This document shows, one piece after another, positions 1 through 13,640 of a stretch of DNA of 64,000 bases (the first letter of the stretch is position 1; each line of letters begins with the position of its first letter). The position numbers and the translations under genes are program-made. The notes below the pieces were generated by a model. It saw only the letters and a program-made list of their open reading frames with translations, did not search any database and was not told where the DNA came from. Where the stretch lies: positions 114,260,701 to 114,324,700 of the forward strand of contig OX104134.1 of assembly GCA_944470555.2 (NCBI GenBank). Direction: 5' to 3'. This DNA comes from Heterobilharzia americana (lineage: Eukaryota; Platyhelminthes; Trematoda; Strigeidida; Schistosomatidae).

Positions 1-1640
1 TGCTCACATGACCTCGAATAAAATTGGCTCTTTCCTCGTGGATCAGCTTTCCATGGATTTTGCGGAATAGTTCATATGTGAAAGTAACTACGATGTGACG
101 ACTGCTAATTGAATCATGGAGTAAATTTTCATTACGGGAAGATTTGGTAAGCGCTTGTTTATTTCACTGGTCGTGTTGATTCATAAGTTATGTGTGGACT
201 TCGGTGGAACCTGGAAGCGTAAACGGAACCCGATGGCTATCTTGAGGTACCACTGCCTGAGCCCTTTGGCTCAAACCTGATCCCTAAGATGGGAAATAAA
301 GCATGGTGGTGTATCTCTATGATAGCTAGTAACCAAGGTAGGTTTATGCGCTTTTCATCTATTCCGAATCACAGAGTCCATGTGCGAGACTGTCTCGGAA
401 CCAGAGTTTTTCAACTCCTCTCAGTTAGTCTTTCGGTTACACCACTCTGATGACAGCTCCAGAAATTCGTTCGCGCCCTATCAGTCTCGTGAAAACACCC
501 CATATCACATGAAGCCAGTGAGTAGGACTACCGTGATAGAAGTTATGAGTAACTGGCTATATCACAGCATTCCGATCAGTTGTCAAGAGTTGTCGCATCT
601 TGCTCTATTCACCGACCCTCGGGAGTTTAGGTTACTATGAGTCGGATGTCTAGGGGAATAATGTGAGTGGTAATGCAGTTTAGTGATCATTTGTGGAGGG
701 ATAAACATCTTCTTAGCGAATCAAGAGTTTAAAGTTAACAGATAACCAAGGAGCTTTCTGTATGCTTGCCGAAATGTCGTCAGCCGGTAGAACTGTGCAC
801 AGTAATCCTCCTTAAAAAACTATTGACCTGTTTATATTATTCGACCATTGCTTTCCCTATTCTTAAAACAGTTTTAACACAGATTTATGTAGTCTAAATG
901 CATTAACGTAGTATGATAATTGATCATTTAGCAAATAGAAATATTTTCAAGATATAATCAAGGCTGTAATAAACTTGAAATGGTGTTCAGAAATGGACAA
1001 CGTGCGATTACCGAATTATTTATCTTACGCGAATTCAGGAAAAACTAGCGACAAAAGTGTGCCAATTGAATAACATGGCAAGATTTCGTAGCCATAAAAC
1101 GAAAACATGGAGATTAAAACAACACAACAACCATATTAGCACAAAAAAAATTCAACGAAGCGTTTTCATTACATTTCCCTGAAAAAAACTGTTACTTGAC
1201 GACTCCTAATTTAGATTCCAGAACCGTTTCTCACTGCATCCTGATTTAGTCACACAATCTCTGAATCCAAAAGTGGAAGTCCTGATGAAACAACAGATGC
1301 CAGACTGATACAACTATCCCTTACCTTATGTTACCATACAATTCACTGTCTCCCTCTCTGCTTATACTAATCAGTCTTCAGACTAGAAATGGGTAAACGG
1401 CATCGAAGTAACACATGACCTCACTATAAAAGCTGGGCCTCATCTCATGAATAGAAATCGTTCTCAGACTCAGATACTCCCTAACAGACACTAGAATATT
1501 TTACATGGTGGTACTACCAGAGGTAAGCCATCTTGGGTTAAACTGGTGATGAAACAAGAATGGTCAGGATATATGTCCACCCCAAAGCAGCCAACTCTTA
1601 CAAGTGTAAACCACAGCTAAAACCTACCAATACCTCCTAC
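1..1640. other. No recognisable gene
   Basis: AT-rich sequence with only short chance frames, the longest at 380-640 (+), 86 codons with no motif I recognise. No clear repeat boundary or RNA gene is visible. Confidence 0.5.
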
Positions 1641-1644
1641 CCTA

Positions 1645-1960
1645 AATGGTGGTCGGGCTTTCATACTGCACTGAACCGACGATATATATTGGTTCAAAGC
1701 TTCTTCCCTCAAGGTCATAACATACAACAAAGATCTTTGGATAGTGGTTAGACAAAAACAGTTGCCGTTGTAGTGTAAATTAATACGCTATGACAAGGAT
1801 GAAGTCGTACTGCTGGCTGGAAAGATGTCTGAAAGCAGTAAAGTGTATCCTACGGATGACTATCAGCACCATCCCGAAGCTCCTTTACCCATGGAAAGCT
1901 GAGCCAATGAGAAAAGCATTAAGGGTGTGGTTACGAAATCCCATGCCAACGAACTAACGA
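1645..1960 (+). repeat. Dispersed repeat unit, possible 5' part of the following LINE relic
   Basis: Opens with TGGTGGTCGGGCTT and later has GTTGCCGTTGTAGTGTAAA, both shared in order with 18260-18400. Its end (a GATGACTATCAGCACC-type block followed by CTTTACC(T)ATGGAAA) matches the end of 4860-5160. This copy lies directly upstream of the endonuclease/RT remnants at 2216-4420, so it may be the 5' end of that element; this is inference. Confidence 0.5.
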
Positions 1961-2215
1961 CGACGACCGTCTGTTGCAGTTTTGTTCTGATAATAACTTG
2001 TTTCTAGACAGCACTAACTCCAAACATAACGAGACACCGTTTCATATAGTACCCACTGACATCAAACACATAATGGAAACAGATACGTTACATTTCTACT
2101 TCTACAGTGCCTGTTTGGACTCCAATCACGCGTCAGTACAGGCCCGTGAATTTCTGCACCCTACTGGCCGCAAGAAACACAAGGAAGAGAAGCCTATGTA
2201 GTAGAAGATGAGAAC

Positions 2216-4420
2216 GTGAAGAACGTATTTAGGAAAGAGTTAGCTAAGCATTTATCTGAAGGTAGAAGCCACCCTTATTTTGAGGAACTTATATCCAAAG
2301 TAATTTATATGAAGTATGATGAAGATTTGACCGAATATTGTGGCAGACATCGGGTGCTGAGTAAAAGTTGCACTCGTTTTAACGACACCAGTTTTGACTT
2401 CCCTGAAGAAGCTGTAACTGAATCTCTGTGCAAAACGTGGGAATTATTTCATTGCACACACACTGTAACTTGCACAAATTTTAACTATATCCAATGTCCG
2501 CACCCTAAGGTTAGCAAATGTCAGTGGATTTCCGCGACGTCATCCAAACTCATTGCTGCGCAAAGACTGATTTTATCTGACTCTGATCACGATGAAAAGC
2601 GAAAGCAAGCCAAACGTAAATTGATTATGAGTTTTCGCAATGATCGCCAGCAGTGGTGGGTGTTGAAAGCGAGAAAGATGGAGACTATATCAGCAATGGG
2701 CAAAACCTGGCAGCTATTTAGGTTTGTTAAGAATACCGTCAAGGAGAAACCATCACCGAAAATGATGAGACGATGATAATCTCTCAGGACAGACGACTAG
2801 AAAGTTGAGAACAACACTCTGAAGCACAACTCAACTGGCCTACAGCAACGCTCCAGTTACTAAGCATCTAGCTCGAACCTAATTGAGATGTAGATGTTAG
2901 TCCTCCAACTCTTCTTGATGTTCAGAATGCTGTTTCAAGCCTAAAATGATGAAAGTAGTAGGAACTGATGGTTTGTCTTCGGAATTTTTTAAGGATTGAT
3001 ATAGTAAATTACTGAGTAGAGTAATAGAGGCACTAGGTAGCGCATGAGAATCAGGGGGAGTCCATTCAGACTGGTCAACCTTACTAATCGTTCTAATTTT
3101 TAGGAAGGGAGAGAAGTCATCCTTTGATAACCACAGGGGAATCAGTCTAACTTACATCTTATTCAAGGTACTAGGGCCCATATTTATGTGACGCGAGCTG
3201 GAGCTCGGGAACAGCAAACCGCAGAAAATCAGGTAGGTTTCAGACCTGGATGATGGTATATGGATCATATTTTCACTCTTTGATAGGTTCAGGAACAGTG
3301 CCATACTTACTGGCTGCCGTTAATTGCCTTATTTCTTGACTCTGTTGACCGTGACGTTTTGTGTCAGTGTTTGACTGAAACGAATGCTGAGTAAGTTTGT
3401 TACATTTCTCAAGGCTCTCAACTGAAACTCAAGCATGCATGCAAGTACTGATGGGAAGTTGTCACCTGAACTAATGATAACTAGTGGTGCCGTCAACTTT
3501 GCTGTTGAATTTGGTTATAAGTGTATTCATAGACATAACTTTAGGTAATGCTAAGTTCAAAAAGATTGAGCTATTCTTTGGAGGGCATCCAGTTGACTTA
3601 GAGTATGTAGACGAGATGCAGACAAAGTGTGGTCTTCTGGACGCGTTTAAGCAGAAATTTGAGTATGTTTGGGATTCATTCCCTATCCGTCAAATGTAAG
3701 ATAATGCTCCAAGACTGACCAAAAACTACTCCTAGTTTAAGTAAGGATAGGCGGTGAACTGGTGGAATACATGGAGAGTTACATCGGTTCCAAAGGGCTG
3801 GTTGCTGACGAAATCTCAACTCGAATACAGGAGGCTCATCTTTCATTTGCCGAGAGGCGTCATCTTTGGCGAAACCTGATAAGATATTCCACTAACTACT
3901 TGATAAATGACGGGTATACTGCACTTGAGTCCGTTATACCCTGTTATGCAGCTGTGAAACATAGCCGCTGGAAGTAGAGGATATGTCGAGATGACAGGTT
4001 TTTGATCACAAGCGTTTTCGTAGCACTGCTTTCGTATGTTGGAATCACCATGTGAGCGATGCAAAGATTTAGTAAAGGGTACAGGGCAAAACAGGCAAGT
4101 CGATGGATAAGGTTTTAAACCCTCGGTGGCTGAGGTGGCTTGGGTATGTATTGCCGATGGTTAGCCACCACCACCAAGGTGGACATAAAATGATAGTAGG
4201 AGTTGGATTAAGTTGTAAGAAAGGTAAGGGTGGCGAGACGAAAATATGGCAGCAGTTAATGGAGTATCTGACTCTTGGTCTTGGCCGTGTGCCAGGTGTA
4301 GACTGCATAGTCGGGGTCCACTAGATGACAGGAATCGGTGGTTGGTGACCCTTGGTGGAATGGGTGAGAACTGGTCACAATGGTGCAGATCTATTCACTC
4401 CTTGACGTCTTCTAAAGCTT
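2216..4420 (+). pseudogene. RTE-type LINE relic (endonuclease-RT linker, RT, C-terminal region)
   Basis: Decayed coding sequence in all three frames. At 2590-2760 it has the basic linker between endonuclease and RT (a DRQQWW stretch followed by MGKTWQLFRFVK). At 3090-3200 it has the RT block IFRKGEKSSFDNHRGISL, then a degenerate GFRPGW and DHIFTL (3235-3285) and a palm-like VDRDVL (about 3345). The C-terminal blocks PRWLRWLGYVLPM (about 4120-4160) and DDRNRWLVTLGGMGENWSQW (about 4325-4385) close it. The same blocks, better kept, occur at 42900-43230, so both belong to one family resembling Perere-3/SR3-like RTE elements of schistosomes (family name from memory). Multiple stops and deletions; not functional. 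Confidence 0.8.
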
Positions 4421-4859
4421 GGGTGTTTCGACTAATCTTCATTTTGAAATTCCCTCTCCTGGCATACACCTTTGTCTTTTCCTATCTACTTGTTGTTTAT
4501 ATGCTACTGGGAAGTGTGGCAACTTGAACCGATCTATTTCTGTGCGAAGTTTAACGTAGATTTTGTCTGTTAGTCTGGTAACCACACAAAACAAAATGCG
4601 AAATCCTCTCTTCTGCACGAAGGCTGTTATCACTGCGTCATCAAAATGGTCTACTTTGGGCTCCAATATAAAGCTGTAGTTCTTGACTCTCACGTTTCTA
4701 CCAACATTCACATAACTATCTAGATATCAAAACTCTTCGAATACTGCCAGCAGTTTGTCTCCGAAGATAAGTGCAGGCTAGGATTTCTGGCGGTCTTGAT
4801 AAAGTACTTTGAACTTCATAATGCCAAATGCACACAAGTGATAGCTGCTACCTTTTTGT

Positions 4860-5160
4860 GGGGATTAAGCTTGCATATCACAATGACCCAAGGAGATGTG
4901 CTGGTGTAACACCTGTTCCCTTGAGATCCTACCATACCAAAAAGTCTGTTAGATAGTCAGTGATAAGACAAAAAGTGGTTACCACGTTACTGTGAATTGT
5001 TTCACTTAAACGAAGGTTTGAGGGTGAAGCTGCAATGTTGACTGGATGGGGTTGTGACAGCAATAAGATGTTTCTTACAGATGACCAGCAGTGCCACGAT
5101 GAAACCGCCTTACCTATGGAAATGGAAGGATGGAGTTAGAAAATTTCACCCTTAAATAGC
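4860..5160 (+). repeat. Dispersed repeat unit, second copy
   Basis: Carries AGCTTGCATATCACAATGACCCAA, closely matching GCTTGCATATCAATATGACCCAA in 18260-18400, then a GTTACCAC...GTGAA stretch and a GATGACCAGCAGTGCCACGATGAA block like that of 1645-1960. It lies after the 3' end of the 2216-4420 relic. No coding potential seen. Confidence 0.45.
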
Positions 5161-7125
5161 ACTAGACTACCTGCTTTGTAATACTTCAGTACGTGTGGCA
5201 TAAGTTTTCTAGATGGATAAAAACCAATCACAGTTAGGCCTTCATTTCTATGGCTAGGCGTACCCGTCCCATAACAAGACATCCTATGGACTGTACACTC
5301 ACACACCCCTATAACAACTCCAACTTCTTTTCCAGGTATCTCGGAAAGAAATAAGCTTCCACGGTGTGGATAGAGCAGAATTTTACACCCTTCTCACAAC
5401 TCTCTTAGTACGAGCTTTTTCAGATCATTATCAACCTTATACATACTGTATTCTAAAATTACCTACCCCTTCTCCATCGATATCGCTGAGCTATATTTGA
5501 CTTCCTCCGAATTTCCTTAATTTATTAATGACATTCAGCTAACAAAACAGCATAACTGAAAGCTTAAAATCCCACTATAAACCACATATCAAAGATTTCA
5601 ACATCCACACCATTCAGTGATCTGTTCTGAACATTAGAAGGACACAGTTATCTATGCTGACTGATAATATTGCTTCCTGAGGTTTACTGTGTCACAAACC
5701 TATGTTGGGTAGTACCAAGACAAAAAACAACTATCAACATAATTATCGCTATGGTAAGCACTCGACAACGAAGTGTTTTTGGTGCTTGGATGGGTCAGTA
5801 GCACTTAAAACAGAACACCCCCGCCCTATTCCATCTCGTATCCTGGCACCGGCAATACACGTCTTTCTAGTCAAAGGACAAAACAGCCAAATCAAAATCC
5901 AAAACTACTCAAAGGTCTCCAGCAGATGTCCATTCAGTTGAAACGCCATTAACTCAGGCTGTTAAGACCACCTTAATTAATCCACCTATTCCAGACGGCT
6001 CAAGAAGAAGTGACCTCTCACGGTTTAGGCGTTCACAAGTGATCAACTGTCCTCACAAATGTATCATCACACAAATTTCATCTGATCATCATTCATCTTC
6101 CAAGCCGTTGACCAACTAATCTTCTTGACATCTCTCTCTCTTCTTGACATCTTGGGTAATAAATATTTAACTACTGCATGGTCTGCAGCTCTTGATGATG
6201 ATTCCAGTCGACAAAATAACATCCCTAAGCTGCTAACCACTAATCGGAGATTTAAATATCCACAAGCCTCGTCAAACTGAATGACAAGTTGCACTGACAA
6301 AAGCTCTGATGCCGTTTGTGAGGCATACATACTGGATGCAGGCGTGGTTATTCACTTCACCAAATCCGGTCAACATTGAGAATCAATGAAATTCACTCTT
6401 CGAGTTTCTTGAGATTCGGATGAGTAATTCCCACGGTCTTGCATGTGTATGCATAGATAGTAGTAAGTGCACTGGTCGACTGGATTTCGGATGATAGTTG
6501 TTCGTTTTTGTGTTCGACTGAATAAACCAGTAGGAAATAAGAGGAATGGTGAAAGTTGCAGTTGTCTCACTGTAATCTCCGTCTAGGAGTCCACTGAATG
6601 TATTTTGGATGAAGTGCAAGATGATTTCTGCCGAGAAGTGTCTAGCGTCTACTGAAATCCAAACGCTGAAATGTTATCCCTGGTAATTTCCATTATAATT
6701 ATTATTTTTATCATTAGAACACTGACATGGTACAACAACGGCAACAAGTTATGCGCCACATAAAATAGTATAATAACATAATGAAGACATAAGTGATTGG
6801 AAGTGGATAAGCTAGAAAAACATTTAGAGTAGCATGATTAGATGGGCAGTTCAGTAACGTACTTTAGGAATTGTGTGAAAGTTAACTTGTAATATACCGA
6901 CGAATGCGAGACCGAGGAAGAAAATAATAGTGTAGTCAAATAAAAATGGTATATTTGACAGGTCATGACAAAATACCAATGTGTTCCGACTAGCTGACTT
7001 GAAGATTAGTTATGACCAGTGCAACGCAACACGACAACGTGCATAGTGGCGCAGATGCATGACTGTTTACATTCAGCATAGCGAGCCCGATAAAACTATG
7101 AAAACCAGCATCAACCCTAAGTTTT
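5160..7125. other. No recognisable gene
   Basis: Low-complexity AT-rich DNA with short chance frames on both strands (for example 6067-6330 minus). I see no motif, repeat border or RNA gene. Confidence 0.45.
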
Positions 7126-7129
7126 GAGT

Positions 7130-7625
7130 TTTGGAGAATTATGTGCCGGATTTTCAACATCAACGTCACGTCAGTGCTTCTGTATGGCTCAGAAACTTGG
7201 AGCGTCACGAAAAGCACTCCCAACAAACTACAGACATTCATCAACAACTGCATACGCTGCCTCGATACTGAAGATCAGATGGATTGCCAGAAAGAATAAG
7301 CAACAAGGAACTGTGGCTGGCAACGAACCAACCAAGAACCTATCACTCCACAAATATGCAGAAGGAAGTGGAGATGGATGGATTGGGCATACACTGAGAA
7401 GGCCGACTGGGGACATCACGCGCCAGACCCCGAGTGGAATCCACAAGGGAAACGACGAGTTGGGCGTCCATGGCGAAGGTGACATGGAGATCGTGTGAGG
7501 AAGAAATGAGAGCTTCTGGGCTGTCAGGGAGCCAGGTTGAAAAGTTTGCAGAGAAGAGAGTGCACTGGAGACGTGCTACTGAAGCCCTATGTTCCATTTG
7601 GAAATCAAGGGACAAATAATAATCA
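7130..7625 (+). mobile_element. 5'-truncated 3' fragment of the A/B-type LINE
   Basis: From about 7154 to 7620 this is almost identical to the last 460 bp of LINE A (about 13998-14457), including the LLYGSETWS block written as [10 protein letters not shown], the (AAT)-rich tail and an extra CATCAA that A and B lack. It starts abruptly, as expected for 5' truncation during target-primed reverse transcription. The extra six bases keep the likely ancestral FNINV reading, so this copy came from a slightly older or different source than A and B. Confidence 0.85.
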
Positions 7626-8785
7626 TAATAATGATGTGCCACTACAGACCACTCGTCTCCTAATAGGTTCATGAGGACTCTAAGACGACTTCAGTTGGAA
7701 GCGAGAACCCATTACTTCCACACTGGTAAAATTCTTCCGATGGGCTAACTGAGAGAAGCGGCCCCTGGTTAACTGAACTTATTCTAGGGTGTCGTTGAAA
7801 AAGAAATAAATAAATCTAAAGGCATGCCAGTCGTAAGCCCAGTGTGCTTTGACGTTCCGTTCAGTCCTCGTTGTACCTGGAATCGAAAAAAATCCTTTAA
7901 TACCATGCACATGTTTTGCAAAAATAAGAAACATCTGTATGCTACACGTAAATAAAAAATGTCGAAGAAAGATTTGATTCTCAGTTCTACTACTATTTTT
8001 TTTTGAGAAACCTATGACCACGTGGTAGTAAAAGTAGATGCCAAAAAGATAAAATAAAGGAAAATTTTTGCATTCCTAGTGAAAACGGTGCCTCGAAAGA
8101 AATTCAAAAGTTAAAAATAATTGCCATTCTTTTGACCGTCAATACTCAGTTGAGTATGCCTTACATCGTGGTCGGCTCTGGATAGTTCATGATAGCCACC
8201 ACTTTATCTGTCAACTGGCGTATACCTTTGTTGCCAATAATTACTTTGCAGAAGCAGAAGCATGATCACCACTGGTTTCTATTGTGAGCCGTATCTGATA
8301 ACATCTCAAGCCACCGATTTGCGTGTGATCTCTCAGATTTCACCCAGGAAATTGTGACGCACCAGCACATCCTAACCCATTACAACAATCCGTCATCCCA
8401 CGCCACCACGTCACACACTGACCATACCTCCACTTCTTCTATACAGTCCTAGGGTTTACAAACAATGAACAGTATGGAAGCCGTTGGTACGGCATACGTG
8501 ACACATGTCCAAGCCACCGAAGCCAGTGTTTCTAGATGACTTCATTTGTAGGATGACGATCTCCATCATACTCATACACGCCGTCGTACCTCAGGAGGTC
8601 AAGTACATAGGTCAAAGCAGTCGACCAGGGTCGATTAGAATAACAGAGCACAAAACCTAGCTGAATCAAGATTAGTAGATCCTAAAAAGATAAGAAATCT
8701 AGAGAAAAGCTCTGCTATAGCTCTGCATGCGATGACACACAATCACACAGTAGGGTGGGATAGGGCGACAATGTTGAAAACTAAC
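7625..8785. other. Mostly unassigned; possible minus-strand LINE C-terminal remnant at 8380-8640
   Basis: No gene seen. At about 8505-8530 the complement contains a GGCTTGGACATGT-like stretch similar to the conserved RWLGHVL codons of the RTE family, next to the RT relic at 9470-10850 on the same strand. The match is short, so only a possible 3' remnant is suggested. Confidence 0.35.
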
Positions 8786-8789
8786 TTAG

Positions 8790-9080
8790 TTGGGTAGAGA
8801 GAGGCATTGATAACTAAATCTTTGTCTACCGAATCAACACCAAAAACATGCAGTCATAGAAATGATTCCGTACCAGTCCCAGATATATGGAAAATTCTAC
8901 TACCCTTGTCGTCACAGAGAAGGAGAGGAAATTAGGAATATGTAAAGTCTGTCCCAAAGTTGTGGAGTTACCTGATATGAATATAGACAATAAATCGTGT
9001 CCGAAACGTTATCCAGTAAACGCTACTGTTTCACTGTGTGATATTTCTAATGAACAGACTAAAATGGAATTACAATCGAC
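8790..9080 (+). repeat. Old repeat, uninterrupted copy
   Basis: Shares about 290 bp, at roughly 75-80% by eye, with two separated blocks at 54435-54547 and 56684-56855. Shared landmarks in order: ATTGATAAC, AATCAACACCAA, GAAATGATTC, GGAAAATTCTA, GGAGTTACxTxATATGAA and ACAATAAAT. It contains a short open frame (8887-9168) with no known motif. It gives the pre-insertion reference for the nested insertion at 54548-56683. Confidence 0.7.
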
Positions 9081-9469
9081 CACACTGCCCAAGTTTTGTT
9101 CTTATACCTCAGGACTATTTACATGGTGTTGCCACCAGATACGAGCAACCCTACGGAGACAACGATGATCGAATACACAGAGTCATTGCACATCCTCAGC
9201 TTGGAGAGATCAGGTTTCAGAGGTGTGGAGCGAAACTCCTCGCACCGAAATGTTGTAAACCCGATCTTTCACGGTCACACTAACGTCACGACAGCATCAA
9301 AGGTGACCCATATTGACGGATGCCACTCTGGCTTCCGACGTGTGGTTGGAAATTTAACCACGCATACCTCCACCAGCACCCACACTACTAGCCAGATACA
9401 CGAACTTTCTGACCACTTCCAACGGCTCACCACTGCGAGTGAGTGCAGGCACGGGCCCCTGCTAATCTT

Positions 9470-10850
9470 ACAGAAGTACTTTGCACTTTAATGGTGCAAA
9501 GCACATATCATACTTACGGACACTAATCGCCAAAAGATTAAGTGTGATTTGAGTAGCTTGCATGTTATCGTACAGTAAGATGACATCATCCGTATATTCA
9601 AGGTTGAATAGTCGTTCTCTCAAAAGTAAGTCTGCATCACCATGACGTACTTCCTTTATAGTTGTCTCAAGAATGTCATTCATGACAAAGTTAGAGAGGA
9701 ATGGAGAAGTCGGGTTACCCTCCCCAACACCACTACTGGTTTGGAACAATGTGTTATTAGATACAGATTTCAAGATATCGATAAATTTTCTCAGGCACGC
9801 CCCTCTCTAACAGACGATTCCAGAGTACAACTCTGTCCAACGAATCGAGGCCAAACTTAAAGCCAAGAAACATAACGATTGCTTGCCAGTGATGTCTGTC
9901 GATGTTCAAGCATTTGTTGGAGGGTAAACACATGATGAATGCATCCACCACCCGAACGAAAACTGGCCTGCTCCTCACGAATCATTTTCCCACGTGTTGT
10001 GCAAGGTCTGCGAAGTATGATAGCAGCCAATATTTTCGAGGCAACTAGTAGCAGACTAATAACCCGATGACTGTCAACTGCATTACGTAGACCCTTTTCA
10101 AAGATGGACACAATTATGGTCTCATTCCGCAATGATGGCACTCTCTCAGTCTGCCATACCTTCTCAAATAGTGTAGTCAGTTACCTGACTAAAGTAATTC
10201 CTTCATCCGTAAAGGTGTCGCGGATAAGTTGTCTGGACCAGATCCCTTGTTGAGTTTCACAGCTCGAAGTTCCTCATGGACCTACGCTTCATCAGGTGGG
10301 TCAGTGTTAACTGATCATGTAGCACGATACACCGAAAGTGACAACGCTGAAGCATTGAACCAGCTAAACTGCTTTCAGAAGTTTTCCGCTGAGCGTTTGA
10401 GGCATCTTTGAAGATTATTTTTGGCGTACCATCTACCTCATAGGCCGTCTCACTGACACCTGGCTACTTCCTGCCAGTGGCTCGGATGAGCTGGAACAGC
10501 TTTTGACTATTGTTATATATAGCTGTTGCTTCCATCTTACTCGTGCGTTCTAACTACCAAACATCGCGGTCCCTACGTAAGCGTTGTGTAATCCTTCGTG
10601 TAAGAGACTGTCCGCCAGAATGGTCCGACAGGCATCGATAAATTGCAGGGAGCTTTTAGAGACTCAGTGCTTACTAGCGGGATGTTGCTTCAAGCAGCAA
10701 GCAACTTTACTCACTATTTTCATTGCATGCTCCAAGTACAGCTATTGGTCGTCTACACATTATGGAGGATGGGTAGCTAGCCTTAAATATATCTCGGACT
10801 GGTATTAAGCTGTAATGTTAGGTGCGACTTATTTACTTGCACCAACCTGT
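9470..10850 (-). pseudogene. RT relic of an RTE-like LINE
   Basis: Reading the minus strand from 10141 downward shows NETIIVSIFEKG (cf. SLIVPIFKKG), then IREEQASFRSGGGCIHHVFT (cf. EQAGFRPGRGCIDHIFT), FGLDSLDRVVLW (RT block A), SGVGEGNPTSPFLSNFVMN (block B) and LEYTDDVILL (block C, YADD changed to YTDD). Frames change between blocks. The part upstream to about 10850 probably holds endonuclease/linker remnants. The FVMNDILE and DNMQATQ strings resemble FVVNDIVD and DNIQLTQ at 20497-20620, so both are copies of one old family. Confidence 0.75.
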
Positions 10851-11283
10851 TATGCGCACCGATTTTGATTACTACCAAAACGAGTTCGACTGGTCACGCA
10901 AGAAGGCACTCAGTTATCAATTTCAGAATTCCAGTCAAACAACCTGACGACGGTCATCGCTTACTGAACTTTACTCAGAAAACCACAAAGTTGAAGCCAG
11001 CATGAATTTTAGACACGATTAAACACATTTGTTGACATGGTGTCCACCAAACTCAACTCACTGCATACCACTGGTCACATCCCTGATAAAAACCTCGCCT
11101 GGTTAACTGATTCACTAGTTACTAGCAGGTCCTAAGCCTGGATAATGAGGGAAGCCCGGACATAGGACTAGCAACCCTACCCCGTAAAAACCAACCCAAC
11201 TAACTACTAAAGAAACTTCAAAACACAAACAAAATATAAAGACTAAAAATAAACTTTCTCCCCATTGGAATCGGAGAAGCGAA

Positions 11284-12015
11284 ATGACAACAGTTCGTGA
11301 AAGCCTTCGGGAAGCCAAATGGTCGACGATGATGAAAGCGAAAGTAAACGTGGGGACATGGAATGTCCGAACAATGTTTGAACCTAGCAAGGCTACCCAG
11401 ATTACAAACGAGATGAGAAGGTATAGCACTGGAGTGTTAGGAACCTGCGAATGTAGATGGAATGGAAGTGACCTCTTCAAACTGTCAACTGAAGAGTCAA
11501 TAATCTACTCCGATGTTGTCACCCAGATGACGACCATGAGCACTGAGTTATGGAGTGGATATCATGATATCCCCAACAGCATCGAAGGCTCTCTCTCATG
11601 CAGTGGGAACCGATCTCTTCCAGGATCCGGATCATGACACCAAGATTCAAATCAAAAGGAAGGAAAGTCACAATCGTACAATGCTACGCTACGCTACACA
11701 CCTACAAGAAATGCAGATGGGGAGAAGAAAGAGGAATTCTACACATAACTGCAATCAACACTGGACAAGACCCCATCCCAGTTGGCGACATCAAAATTCA
11801 TTCTAATGGGTGACATGAATGCCAAACTAGGAGCAGACAACACAGGAAGAGGACTCATCATGGGTCGAGAAGCACTCGGTGAAATGAACGAGAATGGAGA
11901 ATTGTTTGCAGACTTCTGCGCATTCAACGATTTGCTGATTGGAGTCAGGCAGTGTGTACAAGCACAAGGATATTCACAAGGGAGTGGCACGGATTCCACC
12001 AGATGGACACATTAA
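11284..12015 (+). pseudogene. LINE A endonuclease remnant
   Basis: Two open pieces, 11284-11637 and 11782-12015, code for the APE-like endonuclease. The first carries the N-terminal GTWNVRTM and CRWNGSD motifs; the second carries MGDMNAKLG with the metal-site D and N, followed by NENGELFADFCAFNDL. They are separated by a shift and stop after GSGS. The same break with the same flanking residues occurs in B and C. Confidence 0.82.
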
Positions 12016-12835
12016 AAATCAGATCAACATCATTTCAATGTGAAGAAAGTGGAGACGCAGCCTACTGGACACAAGATCAGATCAAGAAGAGAGATGAGCA
12101 GATGTAGGCTCAGACCACTCACTGTCTAGTGCATGGAACCTACCTTCAAAATCAAGTTGAAAGCTTTCAAGGAAGTTGCTGATAGACCACAGTTCACGTT
12201 CAACACCCACAACACAAAAGGAACTGAAGGATGAAACTACGAAGAAAATCTTCACGTCAGCCAGCCATCAACACAAAATGGGAGATATTGAGCAACATCC
12301 CTGAAGAAACCTGTGTGGATGAGCACTGGAACTCTCTGAAAGCTGTATGGAAAGAAACCTGGATAACTGTATTAGGAAGGAAGAAGAAAGAAGACAAGGA
12401 ATGGATCTCGACGGATACATGGAAGCTGATAGAGGAGGGATGGGAAGATGGTGAAGCAGAAGATAAACCAGTGCAAGCATGATCAACGAGAAGAGGAAAT
12501 GAGTACAATGTATAAAACACTACACTGGACAAAGAAGTGAAGAAAAGTGCACACAAAGACATTTCCACGACACACTGGTAACTGAAGCACAACAGGCTGC
12601 AAGTAAGAGAGACAGAGACCTGACAACACAATATCAAATAACCAGGTTACTATCTCCATCTGGGAGGGAAGAGATCAATACAGATGAAACCAATAAAAGA
12701 TGATGAAGGAAATTTAATCAACAAAGAAGAGAAACAAAGGAAACGATGGACTGAACACTTCAAAAAACTCTTCAATCGACCACCACCTGCACTTCGTCCA
12801 GAAATACCACCTGCAGCCCAGCCACAGAACTACCA

Positions 12836-13640
12836 GTGAGCACAAATCTTCCAACAAAGGTCGAAGTCCTGAGCGCCATAAAGCTACTGAAATCCGGGAA
12901 AACAACAGGACCAGATGGAATCTCGCCAGAAGCACTGAAAACAACGCAGAGACAACAGCGAACAGGCTCACATCACTACTGCAGAAGGTTTGGAAGGAAC
13001 CTGTATATTGGAAGAAGGGCTACCTTGTCAAACTCCCAAACAAGGGAGACCTAAGCCTTTGCAAGAACTGGCGCGGAATCACTCTCCTGTCCCGTCCACC
13101 TCAACCAAAATATTAAGCCGCATCATCCTGGAGAGACTAAAAGATGCCCTGGATTCAAAACTACGACCAGAACAGGCTGGCCGAATTCAGAAAGAACAAA
13201 TCATGTGTGGATCAAATTGCAACGCTATGCTACGCATCATCATAGAACAGAGTATAGAATGGCAGTCAACTCCACTCAACCTCAACTTCATCCACTTTGT
13301 GAAGGCCTTTGACAGCGTCGACCGACAAGTAATTTGGCAGTGGCTTCAACACTACGGAACACAACAAACCTTTATCAATCTCATTCAACAACAGCTGTAT
13401 GCTTTATGATTCTACATGCCAAGCGGTTCACAATGGAAAGCTGAGTGACACCTTTGAAGTGAAGACAGGAAGGAGTAAGACAAGGCTGTTTACTATCACC
13501 CATGATATTCCTGATTGTGGTCGACTGGACTGGATCATGCAGTAAACGGTGAGGAGCGAGAAGATGAGCACAAGCTGGCGGGACCGATGAAAGGAGCCTA
13601 GAAGATTTGGATTTCGCCAATGATCATTTATGTCTCATGT
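12836..13640 (+). pseudogene. LINE A reverse transcriptase remnant
   Basis: Begins LPTKVEVLSAIKLLKSGKTTGPDGISPEALK, the RT block 0/1 region, and shifts at about 12941 where B has an extra G. KKGYLVKLPNKGDL appears in another frame, then LERLKDALDSK, IIIEQSIEWQS and FVKAFDSVDRQVIW. The later metal-binding box reads DLDFAND, replacing the first aspartate of FADD. Not active as written. Confidence 0.82.

Noticed and set aside
11115..11480. Minus-strand 121-codon frame over the 5' part of LINE A (also in B and C)
   Set aside because: It lies opposite the endonuclease codons and is repeated in every copy only because the element is repeated; no independent coding evidence.
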